From Alloiococcus sp035301245 (GTDB lineage: Bacteria; Bacillota; Bacilli; Lactobacillales; Carnobacteriaceae_A): a DNA stretch of 64,000 nt. How positions within the stretch are numbered: the stretch's first letter is position 1; each line of letters opens with the position of its first letter. The notes below the pieces were generated by a model that saw only the letters and a list, made by a program, of their open reading frames with translations, did not search any database and was not told the DNA's origin. The DNA is taken from positions 78,099-142,098 of the forward strand of contig DATGUS010000072.1 of NCBI GenBank assembly GCA_035301245.1, in the 5' to 3' direction. Of this stretch, positions 51,734 through 61,492 are shown piece after piece. Made by a program: the position numbers and the translations under genes.

Positions 51734-53890
51734 CTAATTTCGTCTATTTTCTAACCATTTTTTAATATCTTTACCAACTTCTCTAGCGCCACGTTTAAAT
51801 TGTTCAACTCCTTGTTCTAATCCTTGGCGTGCTGTATCCGTTGCTTTATCTAACGTTTCTTTTACATCAGGATTATTTAAAAATTCATCAATAATCGATG
51901 TGTTTCCTTCTTCCTCTGTTTCACTGATACGTTCCACACTAAATTCAGTTTGGGTTGTGTATGGTAAGATATGTTCCATTTCATTTTTGAATACCATACC
52001 AATGCCTTGGCTAGCATAATTCGTTAGATATCGAGTATCTGTTGTTTCGTCAAAACCCATCCAGCTTGCCACAACGATATCTGGTGTATAACCAACAATC
52101 CATTGATCAGCTACTCCCGGACCATTTTCGCGTTGTGTTGTTCCGGTCTTACCTGCAACATCAAAGCCATACGGTTCATTATTAGCAGCTGTTCCTGAAT
52201 CAAATACATCTAGTAATAACTGATTCATTTCATTATTAACTGTTTCGTTTAATACACGCGTTGATTTTGGACGATCATTTTCTACAATGACATTACCTGT
52301 TGCATCAACAATCTTAGTGATAAAGTGAGGTTCCATGCGAACGCCATCGTTAGGAAATGTTGAGTAAGCGCTAGCTAAATCCAACGGTGAAATACCATGA
52401 CTCATCCCGCCTAAAGCAATACTTCCTAAATGGCGATCATCCTTCGTTACCGTCCAGCCAAAATCTTCTAACTTAGACATACCTTTACTAATTCCTATTT
52501 CGTCTAATAGCCAAACAGTCGGTGCATTCAAACTATTAGATAACGCGTAATGCAGTGGTACTTGACCTTGATAAGTACCAGATAAGTTGGTTGGCGTATA
52601 TTCGCCTTCACCGTCACCATATGTTGTCAATTCATCTTGAATCATAGAATCTACTTCAAAGCCATTTTCTAAAGCTGGTGCATAGACACCAAGTGGTTTA
52701 ATAACGGATCCAGGTTGACGTTTCATTTGGATTGCTCGGTTAAAACCACGCAAAGTATATTCACCGCGTCCACCGACAATGGCACGGACACCACCTGTTG
52801 CCGGATCTAAAGCAACCGATGCACTTTGTACCGGTGTGCCATCTTGTCCACTAGGGAATAAGACGTCATTGCTGTAACTGATATCCATTTGTTTTTGAAT
52901 CGTTTGATTTAAAGTTGTATGAATTGTATAACCACGGTTCATCAAATCTTCTTCATCAATTCCGTAGCGATTAACTGCTTCACTGATGACAGCATCGAAG
53001 TAGTATGGGTAGCGGTAATCATTCTCTTTGTTGTACGTATCTACTAGATTTAAACCAACTTGAGAGAGCTGATCATATTCTGCTTGACTCATTAAGTTAT
53101 TCGTTACCATTAAATTCATTACTGTATTACGTCGGTTAATTGCTCGGTCATAATTGTTGATTGGGTTGTAAGACGATGGCGCTTTTAACATTCCTGCTAA
53201 CGTGGCACCTTCTTCTACCGAAACAGTCATTGCTGATTCACCGAAGTATTTTTGAGAAGCATCCTCCATCCCCCATACCCCGTTATCTAAGTATACGTTA
53301 TTTAAGTACATCTCAAGAATTTGTTCTTTTGTATAATGTTTTTCAATTTCAATCGCTAAAAATAATTCACGTAACTTCCTGATCATCGTCTGATCAGCAG
53401 ATAGATAGGCATTTTTAGCTAACTGTTGAGTGATTGTACTACCACCGCCAACAATACCGCCTGAAGTAATATACCCTGCTGCAGCACGTCCAATACCGAT
53501 AATGTCAAAGCCATTATGTTGATAAAAACGTTTATCTTCTGTCGAGATTACTGCATTAATAATATTTTCAGATATCTCTTCAAGTTCTACTTGTGTTCCT
53601 TGTTGTGAATAAAGTGTTCCTGCTTCTTCTTCATTAACATCAATAATACGAGTTTTTTGTTCTAAACCAGCTTGAAGCATTTCTACATTCGCTGTTCGAG
53701 ACAGATAATTCAAATAAATACTAAAACCCAATGCAATAGTTAGGACTGATAAAATAGAAATTTTAGTTAAGTGGTACTTTTTCCATTTTCTTCTAAATGA
53801 ACGCCAGAAACGTTTCAAATGTGGACTAATACACTTCCAGAATATTATTAATTGGCGTTTTATTTTTTCAAAAAAACTTGCATCTTTCAT
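51734..53890 (-). CDS. Class A penicillin-binding protein (PBP1A-like)
   Basis: A 718-residue bifunctional peptidoglycan synthase. Cytoplasmic basic tail, transmembrane segment (ISILSVLTIALGFSIYLNYL, about residues 46-65), transglycosylase domain (STEDKRFYQHNGFDIIGIGRAA with the catalytic Glu; GGSTITQQLAKN), then transpeptidase domain (SVIKPLGVYAPAL with the active Ser; SNSLN; GKTGTT). Helical Glu/Arg-rich C-terminus. It adds new glycan strands at the membrane surface. The start could also be the ATG three bases earlier. Confidence 0.95.
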   Translation of the reverse strand: MKDASFFEKIKRQLIIFWKCISPHLKRFWRSFRRKWKKYHLTKISILSVLTIALGFSIYLNYLSRTANVEMLQAGLEQKTRIIDVNEEEAGTLYSQQGTQVELEEISENIINAVISTEDKRFYQHNGFDIIGIGRAAAGYITSGGIVGGGSTITQQLAKNAYLSADQTMIRKLRELFLAIEIEKHYTKEQILEMYLNNVYLDNGVWGMEDASQKYFGESAMTVSVEEGATLAGMLKAPSSYNPINNYDRAINRRNTVMNLMVTNNLMSQAEYDQLSQVGLNLVDTYNKENDYRYPYYFDAVISEAVNRYGIDEEDLMNRGYTIHTTLNQTIQKQMDISYSNDVLFPSGQDGTPVQSASVALDPATGGVRAIVGGRGEYTLRGFNRAIQMKRQPGSVIKPLGVYAPALENGFEVDSMIQDELTTYGDGEGEYTPTNLSGTYQGQVPLHYALSNSLNAPTVWLLDEIGISKGMSKLEDFGWTVTKDDRHLGSIALGGMSHGISPLDLASAYSTFPNDGVRMEPHFITKIVDATGNVIVENDRPKSTRVLNETVNNEMNQLLLDVFDSGTAANNEPYGFDVAGKTGTTQRENGPGVADQWIVGYTPDIVVASWMGFDETTDTRYLTNYASQGIGMVFKNEMEHILPYTTQTEFSVERISETEEEGNTSIIDEFLNNPDVKETLDKATDTARQGLEQGVEQFKRGAREVGKDIKKWLENRRN

Positions 53891-54256
53891 CATTACACCT
53901 CATTAAATAGGCCGCTAAACCTATCAAGCCATTCTGTCGTAATTTATCATACTAGATATATTCGGCCTATTCATAGGACCTTAGTATGAAATGTTTGAAA
54001 ATACTGTATCCATAGTTCTTATAAATTATAAATAAGGCGTATCAATTCTTCAAGTACATCAATTTAAAGATATCAATCTGAAATTGATACTTCTTACTCT
54101 TAACAATACACTGTTTTTACAGAAACCATTCGACGAGGCTTTGGTTACTCCATATGAGCATAGTTAAGCCGGTGATTTGGATTATACATTGTTAACTTTT
54201 AAAATCAGACAAGGAGTTTAAGGTTTATTATATTAAAATGATATCTATTTCAATAT
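53891..54256. other. Intergenic region upstream of the PBP gene
   Basis: A gap of about 360 bases. Seen: a weak promoter candidate for the PBP gene (-10 TATGAT at 53951-53946) and an inverted repeat AATAGGCCG (53906-53914) / CGGCCTATT (53963-53971) flanking it. No open frame with a ribosome site and no recognisable RNA was found in 53980-54256. Confidence 0.5.
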
Positions 54257-54289
54257 AAAATCCTCCTTGCATGATAGCAGGAAGGATTT
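54257..54289 (-). terminator. Probable terminator after the femX-like gene
   Basis: On the minus strand AAATCCTTCCTGC and GCAAGGAGGATTT form an imperfect stem followed by TTATATT. It lies 15 bases after the stop. Confidence 0.6.
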
Positions 54290-54304
54290 AAACATCATTG
54301 GATT

Positions 54305-55330
54305 TTATTTAATAAAATCTTCATACATTTCTTGGTCGTAAACAACTTCTAACTCACCAATGAACTCTTTTAGACCTTTTTCACCTGTAAAAATCTTCTT
54401 GAAGCGGTACAAGCCATCGGATTCATCAAAACCAAAGACGCCGCCCATATCATATTCTGCAATGCCTTGAGAAATCGAATACTTAATAGCTTCATAGTTT
54501 GTCTGTAACGAACCGTTCATATTACGTTTCACATTTGAACTTGCAGCATACATATAAAATGATTTTTTATTATAAGTTACAACGATCGCAGTGGATAACA
54601 AATCATCTTCATGATACGTTTCAAAAATTTTAGCATCATCAAAAGCATGCATTAAATCATCGAAATATTTTTGAGGACGGTGAGAAATACCTTGACGCTC
54701 TGCCATGACCTTGGTTAATTCATAAAAACGGTCCATTGCAGCTTCGTACTCCTTATCTTCCACTGTAACGATATTGGTCACAAGTTCACTCTTGTATGTT
54801 TTTCGAATCTTACGTCGGTTATTACTTGTAAACTCCATCAGAAGACTTTCAGCATCATGATTAACTAAATCAACCATCATATGAAATCTAGGGTTAGAAA
54901 AAACATGTTCATCCTCTTGCTCTCTCGATCGGAATGTGTATCCAAGTGAACGATACGCTTCAACAAGATCACCATCATACAAGGTTTCTGAATCAATCCT
55001 TAGTAAGAAAGCTTTGTGCTTTTCAGCAATGGGTTTAGCTTCTTTAATTAAACGATCAACCAGTTCTGTATCATGTAAGTCACATACTGGACCTCTTGGT
55101 GCATACATGAAAGCATGCTCTCCGTCATTTTTAACAGATAAAATTGAAAGGGCAGCATTTATCTGATCATTTTCATCCGTTAAATATACATAATCACTTT
55201 CCCATCCTTCTTTGACCTTAATCCAGTTTGTTGACTGCATTAAATGACCATGTGGGCTGTTTTTAACAAACTCTTCATATTCTTTAACGCGTTGTGTATT
55301 ATCTAAGTCTAAAATAGGCAAACTTATCAT
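54305..55330 (-). CDS. FemX/FemAB-type peptidoglycan aminoacyltransferase
   Basis: A 341-residue tRNA-dependent aminoacyltransferase of the FemABX family (double GNAT fold): HLMQSTNWIKVKEGWESDYVYL, FMYAPRGPVCDL, FTSNNRRKIRKTYKSE, YELTKVMAERQGISHR, YEAIKYSISQGIAEYDMGGV and FKKIFTGE. It would add an amino acid to the Lys of the lipid-linked stem peptide to build interpeptide bridges. Which amino acid is not evident. Confidence 0.9.
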   Translation of the reverse strand: MISLPILDLDNTQRVKEYEEFVKNSPHGHLMQSTNWIKVKEGWESDYVYLTDENDQINAALSILSVKNDGEHAFMYAPRGPVCDLHDTELVDRLIKEAKPIAEKHKAFLLRIDSETLYDGDLVEAYRSLGYTFRSREQEDEHVFSNPRFHMMVDLVNHDAESLLMEFTSNNRRKIRKTYKSELVTNIVTVEDKEYEAAMDRFYELTKVMAERQGISHRPQKYFDDLMHAFDDAKIFETYHEDDLLSTAIVVTYNKKSFYMYAASSNVKRNMNGSLQTNYEAIKYSISQGIAEYDMGGVFGFDESDGLYRFKKIFTGEKGLKEFIGELEVVYDQEMYEDFIK

Positions 55331-55376
55331 CCTTCATAAAAATGGTCTCCAGTAAATAGTAACATAAATCCGTTAA

Positions 55377-56342
55377 TTATTTATTAAATTCTTTCACTGC
55401 ATCTTTAAATTTAAAAATAATCGTTTCAATCTCTTCAAGGCTATAGGCATTCGCTCCACTAGCTAACGGGTGCCCGCCTCCATCGTGTTCTTTGGCAATC
55501 GTATTAATAATTGGGCCTTTGGAACGTAATCGGCATCGAAAACTCTTATCTTTTTGCTCAACAAAAACTCCCCAGCACTGGACACCCTGGATACTACCTG
55601 GTGTCGTCACAACCGCTCTAGTACTACTCTCATCAATTCCCAGTTTATTCATTAACTCTTGAGTAATAATAATTGACCCGACACCATCTTCAACAGTTAA
55701 GTTTTCTAAAACATACCCTGTTAAAGAAGCGACAGCTGGCGACATTTCGTAAAGCTGATTTAAAAGATCAGAATGATCGAAATCATGCTCCATCAATTCT
55801 GCTGTCAAACACATCGTCTTCGGTGTCGTTGCTGGATATTGAAAGCGACCTGTATCTCCAACAATCCCACTATAAAGCAGTCGCGCTGCATTATCTGACA
55901 TCTTCAGTTCATCTTTAAACGTTACATAAAACTCGGTAATCATCTCTGAACAACTGCTCGCATCTGAATCAACCCATTCAACATCGCCATAACTATCATC
56001 GAGTGGGTGGTGGTCGATTTTAATTAATTCTTTTCCTTTATATGCTTGATCCCTGCCGTCAATACGGGCAATATTCGCTGTATCCGTCACAATAACTAAG
56101 GCATCGTTATATTCAGTTTCTTCTACTTGCGTAAAAGTTGCTAAAAATGATAGATCTTCAATGCCTTGTCCAGCAGTTAAAACACGTTTATTAGGGTATG
56201 TTTCACGAATAATCTCAGCTAATCCAACCTGTGAACCGATCGCATCTGGATCGGCATTCACATGGCGGTGGATTATAATAGTTTCATACGCTTTAATTTT
56301 GTTTAAAATATTAAGTTTTAATTGTTCTGTTTCTTTTATCAT
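55377..56342 (-). CDS. nrnA: NrnA nanoRNase/pAp phosphatase (DHH family)
   Basis: A 321-residue DHH-DHHA1 protein that degrades short RNA oligomers and 3'-phosphoadenosine 5'-phosphate. HRHVNADPDAIGSQVG, VTDTANIARIDG, KIDHHPLDDSYGDV (DHH), GDTGRFQYPATT and the DHHA1 motif GGGHPLASGANA are seen. It follows ytoI by 11 bases, an order kept in Firmicutes. Confidence 0.95.
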   Translation of the reverse strand: MIKETEQLKLNILNKIKAYETIIIHRHVNADPDAIGSQVGLAEIIRETYPNKRVLTAGQGIEDLSFLATFTQVEETEYNDALVIVTDTANIARIDGRDQAYKGKELIKIDHHPLDDSYGDVEWVDSDASSCSEMITEFYVTFKDELKMSDNAARLLYSGIVGDTGRFQYPATTPKTMCLTAELMEHDFDHSDLLNQLYEMSPAVASLTGYVLENLTVEDGVGSIIITQELMNKLGIDESSTRAVVTTPGSIQGVQCWGVFVEQKDKSFRCRLRSKGPIINTIAKEHDGGGHPLASGANAYSLEEIETIIFKFKDAVKEFNK

Positions 56343-56353
56343 AGAAAGCTCCT

Positions 56354-57655
56354 TTATTTAACGATAAATTGGCAAGAGAGCAATGCTTTCGCTACAATGC
56401 CCTCTTCAGAAACGATTTCGACATCCATACGCGCCGCTCTTCTAGACTGATCAAAGACTTTGGCTTTAATTAATATTTCGGATTCAATCGGTATCAATTT
56501 GAAGTAGTGAAGTTGCAACTGGTCAATCGAAATATTGCGTTTTGTTTTTGCTGATAAAATCGATTGACTTACTTTAGTCACTAATTCGGCTAGCACACCA
56601 TATGAAATTGTTCCTAAAGAGTTGGTCATCTGTGGCGTAACGGTAAATGCATATTCACCGTTCCCAACGTCTTGGACTAACTCTTTAATCTGGTCGGAAA
56701 TGGTATCTTTCATGTGCGGTTGACGTGACTGAGATTGTAAAGCTTTCATAATATCTTGTCTTGATATAATCCCTTTTAACGTTAAGTCATCTTCAACGAC
56801 TGGTAGAAGTTCATAGCCATCCCAAATCATGGAGTGGGCAATACTTGCCACACTATTGTATGTTTTGGCAACATTTGGATTTTTGGTCATAATACTTTCA
56901 ATCGTAACATTATTATCTTTTCCAATAATATCTCTAGCTGTTACAATACCAACAACTCGATTTTGACGATTTACGACAGGGAACCTTGAGTGCCCGTGCT
57001 GTTTTTCAATAACTTTATAATCATAGACAGTTGAACCAACAATTAAATGATCGGTATCTTCTAATCGTGTGTATATATTGTCAACCAGTAAAATTTCTTT
57101 TTTGATCAATTGATCGCTTAAAGAACGGTTAATCATTGAGGCAATGGTAAAAGTATCATAAGAACTGGAAATAACTGGTAACTTCAATTTATTCGCTAAC
57201 TTAATGACTTCTTGACTTGGCTCAAATCCACCTGTAATAAGAATGGCTGCCCCCTGTTTAAGGGATAACTTTTGTGCATTTTCTCGGTTACCAATAATCA
57301 TCAATGAATTAGAAGAAACATAGCGGAGCATCGCTTCTTCTTCCATCGCTCCAATGAAGAAACGATTTAACGACTTATTAATCCCTTCTTCACCACCAAG
57401 AATTTCACCGTCTGTTACCTTAACAATTTCTTTGAATGTGAGCTTTTCAATATGCTTACTGTTTGCATTTTTCGTTCGAATGGTTCCGACACGTTCAATA
57501 GTCGTCACAATCCCTTTTTCTTCTGCATTTTTAATAGCACGATAAGCCGTTCCTTCACTAACATTCATTTCTTTAGCGATACTTCGAACAGATAATTTAT
57601 TTCCAATGGGTAAGGTTTCAATATAAATTAAGATTTTTTCATGTTTGGTTGTCAT
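56354..57655 (-). CDS. ytoI: YtoI-like HTH-DRTGG-CBS-hotdog regulator
   Basis: A 433-residue four-part protein: winged-helix segment (KLSVRSIAKEMNVSEGTAYRAIKNAEEKG), DRTGG domain, two CBS motifs (about residues 195-310), and a C-terminal thioesterase-like hotdog domain (ISYGVLAELVTKVSQSIL). It looks like a nucleotide-sensing regulator; its target is unknown. The start is ATG 57655 (MTTKHEKILIYIETL), 4 bases after the dinB stop; the upstream in-frame extension overlaps dinB and is rejected. Confidence 0.92.
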   Translation of the reverse strand: MTTKHEKILIYIETLPIGNKLSVRSIAKEMNVSEGTAYRAIKNAEEKGIVTTIERVGTIRTKNANSKHIEKLTFKEIVKVTDGEILGGEEGINKSLNRFFIGAMEEEAMLRYVSSNSLMIIGNRENAQKLSLKQGAAILITGGFEPSQEVIKLANKLKLPVISSSYDTFTIASMINRSLSDQLIKKEILLVDNIYTRLEDTDHLIVGSTVYDYKVIEKQHGHSRFPVVNRQNRVVGIVTARDIIGKDNNVTIESIMTKNPNVAKTYNSVASIAHSMIWDGYELLPVVEDDLTLKGIISRQDIMKALQSQSRQPHMKDTISDQIKELVQDVGNGEYAFTVTPQMTNSLGTISYGVLAELVTKVSQSILSAKTKRNISIDQLQLHYFKLIPIESEILIKAKVFDQSRRAARMDVEIVSEEGIVAKALLSCQFIVK

Positions 57656-57659
57656 TAAA

Positions 57660-58790
57660 TCACTCACTTTTTCTTTTCCATAAAGGGAGCGGTAGATTTT
57701 CATATTGCATCGAGTCAATATTAGTTACGGTAATACCCAATAGCCTTACACCGCGTTCTACTTGCCCCTCTTCAGTCCATAATTCAGAAGATAAATTAAA
57801 CAAATCTTCTGCTTTTTGAATATATTGCATGGATGTCTTTCTTCTTGTATGTGTTTCAAAATCACTGTAACGGAATTTGATGACGACGGTCTTTGCGTGC
57901 AATTGATATTTATTTAATGCTTCTGATACTTTGGTTGATAATACCCTTAACGATTGAATAATTTTATCTTCTTCATAAATTTCAGTTCTAAACGTTGTTT
58001 CTTTCCCTACTGACTTCCGGTCTCTAGTCGGATTAACTGGACTATCATCAATCCCTCTTACTTTACGAAATAATGAATGTCCCATTTTGCCAAATATTTG
58101 TGCTAACTCATATTCAGATTTTTCGTATAAATCCTGACCCGTATAAATATTCATCTCATGCATCTTTTCAACCGTTTTCTTTCCTACTCCGAAAAATTTA
58201 TTGATAGGTAAAGTCATTAAAAAATCATGCGATTGAAACGGATCAATCACAGTAATCCCGCTAGGCTTCTTAAAGTCAGATGCCACTTTCGCAATAAATT
58301 TATTGTAAGAAACACCTGCTGAACAAGTCAGTTTTGTTTTTTTGTAAATTTTTTGCTGAATTTCTTGGGCAATCAATGTCGCAGATTTCATCTTCATTTT
58401 GTTATCAGTGACATCTAAGAACGCTTCATCCAAAGAAATAGGTTGAATTAAATCAGTATACTCATGAAAGACTTCATGAATTTCTCTCGAAGTTTTTCGG
58501 TATAAATCAAAGTTTGGTGGGACGAAGGTGGCATGTGGGCATAATTCATAAGCTTTAGCTGAACTCATTGCTGAGTGTATCCCATACTCTCTAGCAATAT
58601 AATTTGCTGTTGTTACGACACCGCGTCCCTCTGTATTTCTTGGATGATGGGCGATCACAACTGGCTTTTTCTTTAAAGACGGATTCTCTCTAATCTCCAC
58701 TGAAGCATAAAAAGCATCCATATCAATATGAATTATTTTTCTAGAAGTATCTCTCTTGGGCTCGTCAAACCGTAAAATACCATACTTCAA
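57660..58790 (-). CDS. dinB: DNA polymerase IV (Y family)
   Basis: A translesion polymerase of about 376 residues. IHIDMDAFYASVE (catalytic Asp), SLDEAFLDVT (Asp-Glu), the helix-hairpin-helix (LPINKFFGVGKKTVEKM) and the little-finger domain are present. The start was set at TTG 58790, 8 bases after GGGAG; a GTG at 58799 sits directly on that site. No LexA-type box was recognised upstream. Confidence 0.95.
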   Translation of the reverse strand: MKYGILRFDEPKRDTSRKIIHIDMDAFYASVEIRENPSLKKKPVVIAHHPRNTEGRGVVTTANYIAREYGIHSAMSSAKAYELCPHATFVPPNFDLYRKTSREIHEVFHEYTDLIQPISLDEAFLDVTDNKMKMKSATLIAQEIQQKIYKKTKLTCSAGVSYNKFIAKVASDFKKPSGITVIDPFQSHDFLMTLPINKFFGVGKKTVEKMHEMNIYTGQDLYEKSEYELAQIFGKMGHSLFRKVRGIDDSPVNPTRDRKSVGKETTFRTEIYEEDKIIQSLRVLSTKVSEALNKYQLHAKTVVIKFRYSDFETHTRRKTSMQYIQKAEDLFNLSSELWTEEGQVERGVRLLGITVTNIDSMQYENLPLPLWKRKSE

Positions 58791-58852
58791 TGTAGTCACT
58801 CCCTAGTTAATCTGTACCACTAGTATACTACAGATTTTTTAATCTGTTAAAT

Positions 58853-58881
58853 AAAAAAAGGACAGGTTGCCCTGTCCTTTG
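58853..58881 (-). terminator. Terminator after yajC
   Basis: AAAGGACAGG-GCAA-CCTGTCCTTT on the minus strand followed by TTTTATTT. It closes the ruvAB-queA-tgt-yajC gene group. Confidence 0.93.
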
Positions 58882-58889
58882 AATATAAA

Positions 58890-59219
58890 TTATTCAACTT
58901 CATCAGTTGTATTTGGTTCGTTTGAACCTAATGATTCTACGTGAGCATTTGTATCTGCTTTAGAATTTACGCGCGCAATCGCACGTTTTTCAAATGTTAA
59001 GTAAACACCTTCACAATCAATAACAACCGTTTGAGAAACATCATCTTGCTCATCAACAATACCATGTAAACCACCAATTGTTACAACATGATCACCTTTA
59101 GATAGGTTCTGAATCATATTTTTGTGCTCTTCTTGACGTTTCTTTTGTGGTCTAATTGTTAAGAAGTAAATTAAAACCATAAATAAAGCAAGGGGTAACA
59201 AAGTAATTAAAAAATCCAT
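58890..59219 (-). CDS. yajC: YajC preprotein translocase subunit
   Basis: A 109-residue membrane protein with one N-terminal segment (FLITLLPLALFMVLIYFLTI) followed by RPQKKRQEEHKNMIQNLSKGDHVVTIGGLHGIV, the YajC signature. It accompanies SecDF/SecYEG. The acidic C-terminal tail is variable. It follows tgt, the usual order. Confidence 0.97.
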   Translation of the reverse strand: MDFLITLLPLALFMVLIYFLTIRPQKKRQEEHKNMIQNLSKGDHVVTIGGLHGIVDEQDDVSQTVVIDCEGVYLTFEKRAIARVNSKADTNAHVESLGSNEPNTTDEVE

Positions 59220-59287
59220 GTAAACATTTCCTCCATTTTTTGTCTATACTTAATCGTAACAAAAATAACAGTTAATTGCTACTTTGA

Positions 59288-60430
59288 TTAGAAGTCCTTT
59301 GCATTTGGTTTATTATAACCATACTGTTCTCTAAATGCTTCTCTAAACTCAAGCAAATTATCGTCACGGATTGCTTGACGAATTTGTTTCATTAAGTTCA
59401 GTAAGAAATACGTATTATGGTAACTCGTTAAACGGATACCAAATGTTTCATTGGCTTTAATTAAGTGACGAATATACGCTCTTGTGTAATTACGACATGC
59501 ATAGCAATCACAATTTGGATCCATTGGTGAAAAGTCTCTCGCATATTTTGCATTTTTAACCACTAAACGGCCATTACTTGTCATCACTGTACCGTTTCTT
59601 GCAATTCGCGTACTTAACACACAGTCAAACATATCTACTCCGCGAATCACTCCGTCAATTAAAGAATCAGGCGTGCCAACCCCCATTAAATAGCGGGGCT
59701 TGTATTCTGGAAGCAATGGCGTTGTATAATCTAATACGGTATTCATTTCTTGTTTTGTCTCACCAACTGATAAGCCACCAATTGAATAACCAGCAAAATC
59801 CATAGATGCTAAATCTTTAGCTGATTGCGTTCTCAAGTCCTTAAATCCAGCACCCTGAACGATTCCAAATAATCCTTGTTTATCTCGCTTAGCATGGGCT
59901 TCTAACCCTCGTTCTGCCCAACGCGATGTTCGTTCTACAGACTCCTTGACATAATTATATGGATGATTAAAGTCTGGACATTCATCAAAACTCATAATAA
60001 TATCTGCACCAAGTTTATTTTGAATATCAATCGATTTTTCTGGAGATAAGAACAACTTGCCGCCATCTAAATGACTTCTAAAGTGCACACCCTCTTCTTT
60101 AATTTTACGTAAATCAGAAAGTGAAAAAACCTGGAATCCGCCAGAATCCGTTAACACGCCTTGATCCCAGTTCATAAAACGGTGCAAACCACCAGCTTCA
60201 TCGACAATATCTTCTCCAGGCCTTAACCATAAGTGATAGGTGTTACTTAATATAATGCCGGCACCCATTTCTTTTAATTCCTCAGGTGCTAATGTTTTGA
60301 CTGTTGCTTGCGTTCCAACCGGCATAAACATTGGTGTTTCAAATGTGCCATGTGGGGTTTCTATTTTACCTAATCGCGCCCCAGTATGCTTTTCTTTCTT
60401 TTCTAAATGATATTTAATCGGGTGTCCCAT
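59288..60430 (-). CDS. tgt: tRNA-guanine transglycosylase
   Basis: A 380-residue enzyme exchanging G34 of GUN anticodons for preQ1 in queuosine synthesis. Seen are VLTDSGGFQVFSLSDL with the catalytic Asp, YSIGGLSVGE, DMFDCVLSTRIARNG, and the zinc site CDCYACRNYTRAYIRHL. It is 12 bases after queA. Confidence 0.98.
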   Translation of the reverse strand: MGHPIKYHLEKKEKHTGARLGKIETPHGTFETPMFMPVGTQATVKTLAPEELKEMGAGIILSNTYHLWLRPGEDIVDEAGGLHRFMNWDQGVLTDSGGFQVFSLSDLRKIKEEGVHFRSHLDGGKLFLSPEKSIDIQNKLGADIIMSFDECPDFNHPYNYVKESVERTSRWAERGLEAHAKRDKQGLFGIVQGAGFKDLRTQSAKDLASMDFAGYSIGGLSVGETKQEMNTVLDYTTPLLPEYKPRYLMGVGTPDSLIDGVIRGVDMFDCVLSTRIARNGTVMTSNGRLVVKNAKYARDFSPMDPNCDCYACRNYTRAYIRHLIKANETFGIRLTSYHNTYFLLNLMKQIRQAIRDDNLLEFREAFREQYGYNKPNAKDF

Positions 60431-60442
60431 GAAATCCTCCCT

Positions 60443-61477
60443 TTATTTAACAAACATGGCGTCACCGAAACTAAAGAAACGGTAACGCTTTTTGACAGCG
60501 TGCTGATAAGCTTCTAAAATAAATTCTCTTCCTGCAAAAGCACTAACTAGCATAATTAATGTTGATTTTGGCAGGTGGAAGTTCGTTAAGAAAGCATCCA
60601 CAACTGAAAATTTATAACCTGGTGTAATAAAAATATCTGTCCAGCCACTCGTTTCAATGAGTTTACCGTCGTTAGCTTTACCGATCGTTTCAAGCGTTCG
60701 AATCGATGTCGTTCCGACAGCAACTACTTTATTGCCTTGTTCTTTGACCTCGTTCAATGTGTCAGCTGCTTCTTTAGATAACTGATAAAATTCTGAGTGC
60801 ATTGTATGATCTTCAAGATGATCGACACTAACCGGTCTAAATGTGCCTAGCCCAACGTGCAGTGTAAGATAAACGAGTTTAACTCCTTTATCTTCAATTT
60901 TTTTAAGAATCTCTGGAGTAAAGTGTAAACCAGCTGTTGGTGCTGCAGCAGAGCCATTTTCTTTTGCATAAACAGTTTGATAACGGTCTGGGTCATCTAG
61001 TTTTTCAGTAATGTATGGAGGTAGTGGCATCTCACCAAGTGACTCTAATATTTCAAAAAAGATACCATCATAGCTAAATTCTATGATACGACCACCATGT
61101 TTTTTCTTATCAACGACCTTTGCTTCTAAACGACCATCACCAAAAGAAATGACGGTTCCAATTTTAGCTTTCTTAGCAGGTTTCATTAATGTTTCCCATT
61201 GATCACCTTCATTATTCTTAAGAAGTAAGACTTCCAAGTGACCACCAGTATCTTTTTTGTGACCGTGTAAGCGAGCCGGCAGAACGCGCGTATTGTTCAT
61301 CACAAGCGCATCTCCTTTATTCAACTCATCAATAATTGATTCAAAATAAGTATCTTCAAGTTTGTTATTTTTTGAATCGACAATCATCATTTTTGATTTG
61401 GAGCGGTCTGATAATGGGGTTTGGGCAATGAGTTCTTCTGGTAGTTCAAAATCAAAATCATTTACTGTTAAATTCAC
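60443..61477 (-). CDS. queA: S-adenosylmethionine:tRNA ribosyltransferase-isomerase
   Basis: A 344-residue QueA: DFDFELPEELIAQTPL, RVLPARLHGHK, GSAAAPTAGLHFT, LTLHVGLGTFRPV and NFHLPKSTLIMLVSAFAG are family motifs. It makes epoxyqueuosine on tRNA. Located between ruvB and tgt, as in many Firmicutes. Confidence 0.98.
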   Translation of the reverse strand: MNLTVNDFDFELPEELIAQTPLSDRSKSKMMIVDSKNNKLEDTYFESIIDELNKGDALVMNNTRVLPARLHGHKKDTGGHLEVLLLKNNEGDQWETLMKPAKKAKIGTVISFGDGRLEAKVVDKKKHGGRIIEFSYDGIFFEILESLGEMPLPPYITEKLDDPDRYQTVYAKENGSAAAPTAGLHFTPEILKKIEDKGVKLVYLTLHVGLGTFRPVSVDHLEDHTMHSEFYQLSKEAADTLNEVKEQGNKVVAVGTTSIRTLETIGKANDGKLIETSGWTDIFITPGYKFSVVDAFLTNFHLPKSTLIMLVSAFAGREFILEAYQHAVKKRYRFFSFGDAMFVK

Positions 61478-61492
61478 ATTCTAACCTCTTTA

